Part shown: in pieces, positions 32,390-39,365 of the stretch
Layout of the letters: each line of letters begins with the position of its first letter
Position numbering within the stretch: position 1 is the first letter of the stretch
From: an uncultured Flavobacteriales bacterium
Lineage (GTDB): Bacteria; Bacteroidota; Bacteroidia; Flavobacteriales_D; Parvicellaceae
NCBI GenBank assembly: GCA_905480225.1
Contig: CAJQPO010000029.1
Coordinates: 1-39,365, forward strand
Reading direction: 5' to 3'
DNA length: 39,365 nt
Notes under the pieces: model-generated
The model's input: only the letters and a program-made list of their open reading frames with translations
What the model was told of the DNA's origin: nothing
Database searches by the model: none
Made by a program: the position numbers and the translations under genes

Positions 32390-35300
32390 TTATTCCGAAG
32401 ATACGGTTGTTTCTGTGTCCCAGGTCGTTTCTGAAATTGGTCGGTCATCTTTAAAGTATTGCTCAGCAAACTTTGTTTTCACCATAATGTATTTATATCC
32501 CTTATTTCCTTGTACAACAACTCTAACCACGGTGACTTTCGTTACATTGCCACGAGCATCAGTGCTTTGATAAACATTTTCTGTCACTCCTTGATCGTAA
32601 TCAATAGCCAATTGGTTTTTAAATGAACTTGCATTTTCCTGTATGTCAATACTAGCGTTATCTTCATATTTATTCCTTCGCGCATTGTATGCATCATCCA
32701 AAACCTGATTCTTTTCAGCTTGATCATTATACATTTTATCCTGAATATTTGTTAAATCGTCTACCCCCTTTTGTCTAGGAACGTCAGCACCAGCTAATTG
32801 GTTGTTCATTTTAGCAGTAAATTCATCTTGATCTTGTTGTTGTTGGTAATTTTTTTCAGTGGCACTCTCTTGCTTATCAGTTTGCTGGTTTTCTAATTGA
32901 TCTCTAGTGGCTTCATTTGCTTCAATACTTCTCTGTCTCTGTTTATCTGATCCAATATTGAATTCTTGAGTTTTTTCTACATATTCTTCTTGCTCTTTGT
33001 GTCTTTCGTAGGTTTTATCCTGCGCACTAAGTTCTTTTTGATTATCGGAGCCCTCGAGTAAATCTATCGTCTTTGTATAATTCGCGACTTTTTTCTGACG
33101 CTGGATATCCAATTCTTCAACATTATCTGCAGCATTGGTTTTATAATTTTCAATATAATTATGTTTTGCGTAAGTTTTATTGTCGCCGTCAGCTGATATG
33201 TTTTCACTCCATTTTGATAGGTCATCTTTATACGTTTCATACGCATCTACATATTTTAAACGGGGCTGCTCTCGAGACTCAGATACATCTTGAAATTTTT
33301 TCAATTCACTTTCAATTGACTGGTGAGTTTGATAAGTGCGTGCTTCATTATTCTCGGCCTGTTGAACTGTCAGGTTTCGATCTAAATCTTTGTATTCCTG
33401 CATTCTTTTAGCAAATTCTAATCTTCTTTGGTCTCCCTCATCCGCGTCTTTAAATAGCTTATCTGTAAAGTTTGTATTAAATTGATGCTGACGGTAGTCA
33501 GTCTCGTTATCAATTTCCTGACGAGATCTATTCCATTCATCAATCGAAACTTTATTGGCTAATTGATTATTGGTTGTTGTTTCTCTTCTGTCAATATTTA
33601 TTTCACTGTCTTGAACAGTTCTCATTTTCAAATCTTGGTTATCAGCGTACGCTAATTCTGACCTCGATAGTGCTACACTCAGTTTAGGGTCTTTCCATTT
33701 TACTAATTGATCCTTATACTGCTCATATGCTTCAGCATTTATGTCTTTACTACTTATTGCTCCTTGCTTTTCTCGATTCGTTCTTTCAATATATTCACGA
33801 GCCTTCGTATAGGAAGTATAGGTTCGATCTGTAAAAGCCCTCTCTTTCGAGACATTTTGATTTTCTCTAATGCTTCTCGCGTTTTCAACTTCATCAATGA
33901 TTCGCTTTCTAGACTCGTCATTTTTGAGGTCCGCATTTGCAAGCCCCAAGTTGTAATCGTCATACTTTTGAAAGCTGTCATCAGATTTGCTTTTAGCATT
34001 AGATTCCAATCGTTGGTTAAAATCAAATTCGGAAACAACCGTTTTTTCAAGTGCCGCATCCCTCCAATTGTCGTCAACGAGTTGGTTGTTCAAAAGATCT
34101 TTTACCGCTAAATCTGGAGATTTCTGCCCAGTTACATTTGTCCCAAATTGTGCATCGGAGCTTCTTTCAACTTTCTTTTTCGTTGTTTTCTGTTCCACAA
34201 GTTCCCCTTTGCTAGCTAGAAATTTTTTAATCTTAGCTATTTGACTTTTTGGATATGCTTCTGCCGGTTTAATTTTTAAAGCACTCTGATAGGACTTCAT
34301 TGCGATTTTAAATTGCTCATCTTTAAATTCAGTGTCAGATTTTGCAATAAGGTTATTGTATTTGTTGTCGAGTGCTAATTTGGCCTCTCTCTCTTTTAAA
34401 ATAGCATTAATCTTACGAATTTGTGCGGGAGGGTATTTATCATTTGCTCTTAATCCTTTAGCCCTGGCATACAATTCTTTTGCTTTTTTGTAATCTTCAG
34501 CTTGAAATTTTTTATCAGCCACATCGATTAGCTTCTGATATGCAGCAGCACCGTCATTCATTTTATCTAGTTTATCTTGCAGCTTGGCAGCTTCTGTAGC
34601 AGGATAGGTCTCGTCATTCTTAATTTTATTAGCAGCCTTGAATAAGTTGATGGCCAGTTGAATTTTTTTTCCATCAGTGGCTATGTCTCTTGCCGAGTTA
34701 GCCTCCTTAATTTTTGCATTATAAGCTAACAGTATTTTGCGATTTGCCTCATCTTCCAAAGCCAAGTCTTTTTCAGCTTGAATTGCTTTTTCAATTAGTT
34801 CTAATTGTTTTTGTGGATATTCTTCATCAAATAAGTTGAGGGCTGCCCTGTAAGTGCTCTTGGCTTGCCCCCAATTTTTCAGTCGATAACTACCATCACT
34901 TTTAGCAATTAATTCATCATATTTTGCTCTTTTTTCTTTTTCGGCTAATTCAGCATTTGCCGCATTTTTTTCTTCTTGAATAGCTTTTACGATTAGAGCC
35001 AACTGTTTTTTCGGGTACTCTTCTGGAAACAGCTTGAGGGCATTCGTATAAGATACTTTTGCCTCAATCCAATTTTTAGAAGCCATTTGTGCGTCTCCAG
35101 ATTTAATGAGATTGTCGTACTTGTCTCGTCGTTCTTTTTCCTTAGCAGCTAATAACTCTTTTGCTTTTTCCTCCTCTTTTTTCTTCGTAATCTCAGCCAA
35201 TCTCTTAGGTGGATATGGATCTTCTGGGTGCATGCCTTTCGCCCTGGTATACAGTTCTTGTGCTTTGTCGTAATCGCCGTTTGTAAACTTGGTGTTCGCA

Positions 35301-37714
35301 ACGCTGATGAGTTTGTCATAAGCATTTTGTGCGCTATTTATTGATTCTAATTTTTCTTGAAGCTTTACGACTTCTTCTGCAGGATAAGTTTCGTCATTTT
35401 TTATCGCATTCGCCTCTTTGTATAAAGCGATTGCTTTATTAATTGCTGGGCCATCATTGGCTAGTCCTCTTGCAGCATCTGCTTGTTTAATTTTTGTTTT
35501 GTATTGCGCTAATGTTTTTGCTTCAGCAGCCAGAGCCATTTTATTTTCTTTTTCTTTTTCAATTTCTATATTGATTTTGGCTATTTGATCTTTAGGGAGT
35601 TGTTCAGAAAAGAGACTAATTGCACGATTATAGGAGGCTTTTGCACCTATCCAATCTTTGGATTGAAACTGTGTATTACCCTTGGATATCAATTGGTCAT
35701 ATTGAGCTCTTTTGGCTTTTTCTGCTGCCTCATTGGCCGCGGCATCCGATTCATTTTTTATTGCTTTTTGAACAGCAGTAATTCCATCATGAGCTTCTTT
35801 CCTGTCATAAATTTTTAAGGCTGAGCTATATGCTTTCCTCGCTTCATTCCAATTCTTTGCATCTAAATAAGATTTGCCATCAGCAATAGCTTTGCTGTAG
35901 TTCGTTTCTTTAACTTTCTCCATTTCTGCTGCTTTTTCAGCTGCTTTGAATTTTTGGATATTGGAATTTATCAATGCAATTTGATCGGTTACTTCTTTTC
36001 TCGAGAAAACAGCAAGAGCTTGAGTGTATGTTTTCTTTGACTCTTCCCAATTTTTTGAATCAAACTCTCCCTTTGCTTTTGATAAAAGTTGTTGATATTG
36101 TTCTTCTTTTTGTTTGTTTAACTCTGCTGCTGCTGATGCATCTGCTTCTTCTTTTATTTTTTTGTTAACGAGCGTGATTTTTTGATTAACATTTGCATCA
36201 TTTGTAATCTTTTTTGCTGCCTCATATGCCGTCTTTGCTTGAACCCAATCATTATTAACGTAATGCTTTTGACCCTGAGCCATTAGGTCATCAAACTCAG
36301 CTTTCTTTTGATTCTCTTCATTTTGCTTTTTCAGAAGAACTTCAATTTTAGCCAGTTGATCTTTTGGTAATTGCTCATCGTATAATCCTAAGGCTTCTTG
36401 ATAGTTCGACTTAGCCAAGTCTAGTTTTTTGCTCGAAAAATTAGCGTTTCCACGAGCAATTAGCCCGTCGTATTTCGTTTTTTTCTGCTTTTCTTGAGAT
36501 TGCTCAGCGAGTTTCTCGTTTACCTTGGCAATTTGTTCAGTTGGGTAGGACTCATTTATTAAGTTTTTAGCTGCTAGGTATTTTGCTTTGGCACCTACCC
36601 AATCTGTTGTAGCAAATTTTGCATCAGCTTCTTTTATGAATGCATCATATCTGGCTTGTTTCTCAAAAATATTCGAAATTTCTTTCAATTTATCTTTAGG
36701 TGCTCTTTCCCCTGGCTTGAGCCCAACTGCTTCCTCATATTTTAGTTTTGCATTGGTATAATCTTTACTGTCAAATGCCGTTTTTGCTTCTTTCATTTTG
36801 GCAACATAGGCTAGATTATTTGCTGCGTTGGCTGCATTGTTCTTCGCTTTATTAGCGGCTGCTATTTTTTTATTTGGTATCGGATCCCCCGGTTTTATAT
36901 TTTTCGCACTTTCGTATTTTGCTATTGCCTCATCGAATTTTTTTGAAGCCACTAAATCATCACCTTCTTTAATCTTAGCATTAAACTTCGCTAAAACTTC
37001 TGCATTGGCCTTATTCTCTTGTAATTTGTTTTCTGCATCCGCTATTTTCGACTCAAGCCCAGGGTGATCGGGTTTAATTAATTTTGCCGCATTGAATTTG
37101 GTGATTGCTTGTTGATAATTGCCGCTTGAGAAAGCTTTGTTACCCGCAGCCAATTCGGTATTGAATTTCTGATCATTTTCTTTCTGCTTATTGGATTGAC
37201 TGGCCATAAATTTTTGAATCTCACTGGAGCGCCGAGAAATAAAGCTCATGTCATAATTCATTTGTCCCGTTGATGGATCTATTCGAGCTTTTGCCACAGG
37301 GCTTTTTGTAATCACTGAATAATCAACACCTGGCTGCTTCGAAATCATCTCAGGGACAAATTGAATTTCTGTCTTTTTTTCCATGATTTCATCAGGGAAA
37401 TACCCTTTCTTACCATCTATTAAAGTAATCTTACTAACAAAACCACCTTTACTTATCGTCACTTCATAAATATGGTCGTATGGCATAATTATATTTTCAT
37501 ATTTGCCGTTGCTTCCAGTTTGCACTGTTTTAAAAGCTTTGCCATCTTGTTTGATTGAAATTGTGGCACCATCTACTTTCCTTCCAAACTTATCAGCAAT
37601 ACCTTTTTTGCCGGATGTTAACACCATTACGGGGTCATCTTGAGCGAGCATACTCGATGGATACGACCAGAGCAAAATTGTCAGAATCAGTACGGTATGT
37701 AGTGTATTTCTCAT
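32390..37714 (-). CDS. Giant exported TPR and 54-residue-repeat protein of unknown function
   Basis: This protein has 1774 residues. It starts with a signal peptide (MRNTLHTVLILTILLWSYPS, cleavage near AQDD). Residues about 35-110 are a carboxypeptidase-regulatory-like beta domain (GKKGIADKFGRKVDGATISI). Residues 184-1167 hold 16 long TPR-like units, each starting near YDxLIxKG and running through FxxKxWxxAKxxYxxAL to a YPKxQLAxI motif; many lie 66 residues apart with a charged helix between. Units 8-11 and 12-15 form a 260-residue super-duplication. Residues about 1244-1690 are about nine degenerate 54-residue units with conserved Tyr at 1407, 1461, 1515, 1569 and 1623. The last 65 residues are a beta-rich cap (VVRVVVQGNKGYKYIMVKTK, then ISETTWDTET). 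No T9SS tail, OmpA domain or membrane span is present. A periplasmic or envelope scaffold is the likeliest role, but this is inference. Confidence 0.85.
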   Translation of the reverse strand: MRNTLHTVLILTILLWSYPSSMLAQDDPVMVLTSGKKGIADKFGRKVDGATISIKQDGKAFKTVQTGSNGKYENIIMPYDHIYEVTISKGGFVSKITLIDGKKGYFPDEIMEKKTEIQFVPEMISKQPGVDYSVITKSPVAKARIDPSTGQMNYDMSFISRRSSEIQKFMASQSNKQKENDQKFNTELAAGNKAFSSGNYQQAITKFNAAKLIKPDHPGLESKIADAENKLQENKANAEVLAKFNAKIKEGDDLVASKKFDEAIAKYESAKNIKPGDPIPNKKIAAANKAKNNAANAANNLAYVAKMKEAKTAFDSKDYTNAKLKYEEAVGLKPGERAPKDKLKEISNIFEKQARYDAFIKEADAKFATTDWVGAKAKYLAAKNLINESYPTEQIAKVNEKLAEQSQEKQKKTKYDGLIARGNANFSSKKLDLAKSNYQEALGLYDEQLPKDQLAKIEVLLKKQNEENQKKAEFDDLMAQGQKHYVNNDWVQAKTAYEAAKKITNDANVNQKITLVNKKIKEEADASAAAELNKQKEEQYQQLLSKAKGEFDSKNWEESKKTYTQALAVFSRKEVTDQIALINSNIQKFKAAEKAAEMEKVKETNYSKAIADGKSYLDAKNWNEARKAYSSALKIYDRKEAHDGITAVQKAIKNESDAAANEAAEKAKRAQYDQLISKGNTQFQSKDWIGAKASYNRAISLFSEQLPKDQIAKINIEIEKEKENKMALAAEAKTLAQYKTKIKQADAARGLANDGPAINKAIALYKEANAIKNDETYPAEEVVKLQEKLESINSAQNAYDKLISVANTKFTNGDYDKAQELYTRAKGMHPEDPYPPKRLAEITKKKEEEKAKELLAAKEKERRDKYDNLIKSGDAQMASKNWIEAKVSYTNALKLFPEEYPKKQLALIVKAIQEEKNAANAELAEKEKRAKYDELIAKSDGSYRLKNWGQAKSTYRAALNLFDEEYPQKQLELIEKAIQAEKDLALEDEANRKILLAYNAKIKEANSARDIATDGKKIQLAINLFKAANKIKNDETYPATEAAKLQDKLDKMNDGAAAYQKLIDVADKKFQAEDYKKAKELYARAKGLRANDKYPPAQIRKINAILKEREAKLALDNKYNNLIAKSDTEFKDEQFKIAMKSYQSALKIKPAEAYPKSQIAKIKKFLASKGELVEQKTTKKKVERSSDAQFGTNVTGQKSPDLAVKDLLNNQLVDDNWRDAALEKTVVSEFDFNQRLESNAKSKSDDSFQKYDDYNLGLANADLKNDESRKRIIDEVENARSIRENQNVSKERAFTDRTYTSYTKAREYIERTNREKQGAISSKDINAEAYEQYKDQLVKWKDPKLSVALSRSELAYADNQDLKMRTVQDSEINIDRRETTTNNQLANKVSIDEWNRSRQEIDNETDYRQHQFNTNFTDKLFKDADEGDQRRLEFAKRMQEYKDLDRNLTVQQAENNEARTYQTHQSIESELKKFQDVSESREQPRLKYVDAYETYKDDLSKWSENISADGDNKTYAKHNYIENYKTNAADNVEELDIQRQKKVANYTKTIDLLEGSDNQKELSAQDKTYERHKEQEEYVEKTQEFNIGSDKQRQRSIEANEATRDQLENQQTDKQESATEKNYQQQQDQDEFTAKMNNQLAGADVPRQKGVDDLTNIQDKMYNDQAEKNQVLDDAYNARRNKYEDNASIDIQENASSFKNQLAIDYDQGVTENVYQSTDARGNVTKVTVVRVVVQGNKGYKYIMVKTKFAEQYFKDDRPISETTWDTETTVSSE
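32645..33982 (-). repeat. Coding tandem repeat: about nine degenerate units of 54 codons
   Basis: This covers residues about 1245-1690 of the giant protein. Five successive conserved Tyr are exactly 54 residues apart (1407 to 1623), the next step is 53, and earlier steps are 51-57. A unit reads roughly DxxYxxHxxxEEYxxK, a variable acidic turn, DxxRQRxIxxxxxxxDxL, then a polar linker. Predicted form: helical hairpins rich in Gln, Asn, Lys and Glu. Confidence 0.7.
34214..37174 (-). repeat. Coding TPR-like array with a 780-bp super-repeat
   Basis: Sixteen TPR-like units lie in residues 181-1167 of the giant protein. Units 8-11 (35120-35899) and 12-15 (starting 35119 and running down to about 34361) match in order at a constant 260-residue offset. 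This includes a divergent TPR unit in each block carrying IKNDETYPA at 771 and 1031. The nucleotide sequence has diverged, so the duplication is old. Confidence 0.75.
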
Positions 37715-37816
37715 TAATTTAAATCAACCACTTTTTACAAATATCGTGAAAATATAGATTCTCTTAATCCATAAGGTGCTAAATCGATTAAGTTACAACC
37801 AAATAAATCTTAATTA

Positions 37817-37824
37817 TATCTTTG
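37817..37824 (+). promoter_or_regulatory. -7 promoter box TATCTTTG of the FAD oxidoreductase gene
   Basis: A perfect TAnnTTTG ends 25 nt before the ATG at 37850. The expected leader of about 22 nt is A-rich just before the start (AAATAAAA), as is common at Bacteroidota start sites. Confidence 0.5.
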
Positions 37825-37849
37825 ACTAAACCGTACACGACAAATAAAA

Positions 37850-38989
37850 ATGAGTTCAAAGCCAACAATAAGTTTTTGGGAAAAAGAAGTGTTTCTAAAA
37901 AATATTGATTTAATAATTATTGGTTCCGGTATTGTAGGGCTGACTGCTGCAATTGAGTTTAATAGGCTTCATCCAGCAAAAAAGATTGTAATTCTAGAGC
38001 GAGGGTCATTTCCCTCTGGAGCAAGTACTAAAAACGCTGGGTTTGCTTGTTTTGGAAGCTTAACTGAGTTGGCATCAGACATGGAAGTAATTGGAGATCA
38101 AAAAGTCTTTGACCTAGTAGACCGAAGATGGAGAGGGCTTTCTGTTTTAAAAGAATTAGTTGGAACTAAATCAATAGAATATGAAAATTTAGGAGGTTAC
38201 GAACTGTTTACTAATCGAGATCAAAACAGCTATGATTCGGCACTTAATTTAATGCCAAAAGTAAACGCTGAGCTGCAAAAAATAATTGGAAAAGATACTT
38301 TTCAAAAAGCGGATGATCGAATCAGCTTATTTAAATTTAAAGGGATAGAACACATTATTTTTAATCAATATGAAGCCCAAATAAATACTGGAAAAATGAT
38401 TAGTCAATTGATTGCTCTGGCGCGTGAGTCTGGAATTGAGATAATCAATGGCGTTACCGTTAATCACATAGAGGATGTTAACACATCAGTGGAAATTGAA
38501 ACGACCTTAGGAAAAATAAAGTGTCTACAATGCTTAATTGCCACCAATGGCTTTACCAAAAAGTTGTTGCCTGAGATTGAAGTGGAACCAGCGCGGGCTC
38601 AAGTTCTAATTACCAGCCCAATTCCTAATCTACCCTTTAAAGGAACTTTTCATTACAATGAGGGTTACTATTATTTTAGAAATGTTGGTGACAGAGTGCT
38701 GTTTGGAGGTGGAAGAAACCTAGACTTAGCTCGTGAAACCACCACTGAAATGGCATTATCTAATTTGATTCAGGAAAAATTAGAAGAATTACTAACCCAA
38801 GTTATTTTACCTACAAATTCTTTTGATATTGAACAACGTTGGTCAGGTATTATGGGTGTTTCTAAAAGTAAGGAAACGATATCGAGACAATTGTCGGAAA
38901 ACGTGAGTTGTGCGGTTCGGCTCGGCGGCATGGGCGTAGCGATTGGTTCCTTAATTGGGCAAGATGCAGCGCGCTCAATTAAATACTAG
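37850..38989 (+). CDS. FAD-dependent oxidoreductase (DAO family)
   Basis: The 379-residue protein has an FAD-binding Rossmann motif at residues 21-34 (LIIIGSGIVGLTAA), the acidic Glu50 that binds the ribose, and RGSFPSGASTKNAGFACFGS, typical of the D-amino-acid-oxidase/glycine-oxidase superfamily. GYYYFRN and VLFGGGRN lie in the substrate domain, and the C-terminal RLGGMGVAIGSLIGQ closes the FAD site. Members oxidise amines, amino acids or similar substrates; the substrate is unknown here. No signal peptide, so cytoplasmic. It has its own promoter box and diverges from the giant repeat-protein gene. Confidence 0.88.
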   Translation: MSSKPTISFWEKEVFLKNIDLIIIGSGIVGLTAAIEFNRLHPAKKIVILERGSFPSGASTKNAGFACFGSLTELASDMEVIGDQKVFDLVDRRWRGLSVLKELVGTKSIEYENLGGYELFTNRDQNSYDSALNLMPKVNAELQKIIGKDTFQKADDRISLFKFKGIEHIIFNQYEAQINTGKMISQLIALARESGIEIINGVTVNHIEDVNTSVEIETTLGKIKCLQCLIATNGFTKKLLPEIEVEPARAQVLITSPIPNLPFKGTFHYNEGYYYFRNVGDRVLFGGGRNLDLARETTTEMALSNLIQEKLEELLTQVILPTNSFDIEQRWSGIMGVSKSKETISRQLSENVSCAVRLGGMGVAIGSLIGQDAARSIKY

Positions 38990-39039
38990 GATTCCAATAA
39001 TCAATCCGTCTTGACTTTTAGTTGTTTCAAAACTTTCTT

Positions 39040-39054
39040 ACCTAGAGCTTAGGT
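39040..39054. promoter_or_regulatory. Inverted repeat between the oxidoreductase and lamin-tail genes
   Basis: ACCTA-GAGCT-TAGGT has 5-bp arms and overlaps TAGGTTTA (39050-39057), one mismatch from the -7 box, 27 nt before the next ATG. It could be an operator or a short terminator for the preceding gene. Confidence 0.25.
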
Positions 39055-39084
39055 TTATGCCATCCAAGTCAAAATTTCTAATTA

Positions 39085-39365
39085 ATGAAGCTTATAGCTA
39101 CCTTTTTACCCTTGCTTTTACTTTGCGCAGGGATTCCCGCACAAATTGTAATTAATGAATACTGTGCAGCCAATAATTCATTAAATGATGCGTTTGGAAA
39201 AACGCCAGACTGGATAGAATTGCATAATTCTGGTGCAACTAACATTGACCTTACGGGATACTACCTTAGTGATAAGGCGGGTAATAATCTAAAGTACCCA
39301 TTGCCCTCATTTACAATCAACTCGGGGCAAAAAGCATTGTTTTTCTGTTCGGGCAGAGGTGCAGT
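39085..39365 (+). CDS. Secreted lamin-tail-domain protein (5' part only)
   Basis: An ATG at 39085 opens a frame that runs off the right edge after 93 full codons. The first 20 residues are a signal peptide (MKLIATFLPLLLLCAGIPAQ). The mature part begins at once with IVINEYCAANNS, DAFGKTPDWIELHNSG, INLTGYYLSD-type residues (here IDLTGYYLSDKAG) and YPLPSFTINSGQKALFFCSG, which is a lamin-tail domain (LTD). In Bacteroidota such domains sit at the N-terminus of large secreted proteins, often with CotH, nuclease or T9SS modules downstream; that part is outside the window. Confidence 0.8.
   Translation, partial: MKLIATFLPLLLLCAGIPAQIVINEYCAANNSLNDAFGKTPDWIELHNSGATNIDLTGYYLSDKAGNNLKYPLPSFTINSGQKALFFCSGRGA

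Noticed and set aside
33073-33411. 112-codon open frame on the + strand opposite the giant repeat gene
   Set aside because: It is antisense to a repetitive coding region whose codon pattern leaves the opposite strand open; there is no promoter box, and the product is a string of hydrophobic and His residues with no family likeness. The same holds for 33707-34111 and 33987-34244.
32390-37714. Giant gene as a phage tape-measure or contractile-system protein
   Set aside because: It has a signal peptide and a carboxypeptidase-regulatory-like domain, and there are no structural phage genes around it.
1-39365. tRNA, rRNA, CRISPR array or prophage
   Set aside because: I looked through the intergenic gaps and saw no cloverleaf-like sequence, regularly spaced repeats or phage gene cluster; this is by eye only, so a small RNA could be missed.

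Overview
The window comes from an AT-rich member of the Bacteroidota, most likely Flavobacteriales and probably a free-living or marine lineage (inference). Three signs support this. Four secreted proteins end in a type IX secretion (T9SS) sorting domain of type A. Several genes are preceded by the Bacteroidota -7 box TAnnTTTG. The gene families (SprB-type repeats, gliding-associated Ig/PKD adhesins, PqqB-like hydrolase, CvfB-like protein) are common in that phylum. I see no mobile element, CRISPR array, tRNA or rRNA; this looks like an ordinary chromosome segment.

Layout, left to right. 1-9.2 kb: a truncated GH106-like glycosidase lipoprotein (-), a membrane-anchored pentapeptide-repeat protein (+), an unknown lipoprotein (-), a GH28 pectin-type glycosidase (+), a secreted tail-fibre-like protein (+) and a PhoD-like phosphatase lipoprotein (-). 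9.3-13.9 kb: a two-gene MoxR-type ATPase / VWA operon (-), a DEAD-box helicase (+) and a cold-shock-domain protein (-). 14-26 kb: a T9SS esterase (-), a 1024-residue T9SS adhesin (+), a TerC-family membrane protein (+), an RlmI-like rRNA methyltransferase (-), a small unknown exported protein (+), a PqqB-like metallo-hydrolase (-) and a beta-propeller/SprB-repeat T9SS protein (+). 26-30 kb: an RluA-type pseudouridine synthase (-) and a tight operon of DEAD-box helicase, CvfB-like S1 protein and membrane fatty-acid hydroxylase (+). 30-39 kb: a T9SS subtilisin (-), a 1774-residue repeat protein (-), an FAD oxidoreductase (+) and the start of a secreted lamin-tail-domain protein (+).

Most genes stand alone and alternate in orientation; several convergent pairs are 0-22 bp apart. 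Two functional themes recur: surface and secreted proteins for polymer breakdown or adhesion (GH106, GH28, esterase, protease, adhesins, phosphatase), and RNA handling (two helicases, cold-shock protein, rRNA methyltransferase, pseudouridine synthase, S1 protein).

The most unusual items are: (1) the 1774-residue protein, which joins a carboxypeptidase-regulatory-like domain, 16 long TPR-like units containing a 260-residue super-duplication, and a separate series of about nine degenerate 54-residue repeats that I do not recognise; (2) a recurring promoter arrangement in which a -7 box ends 2-4 nt before the ATG, implying leaderless mRNAs.
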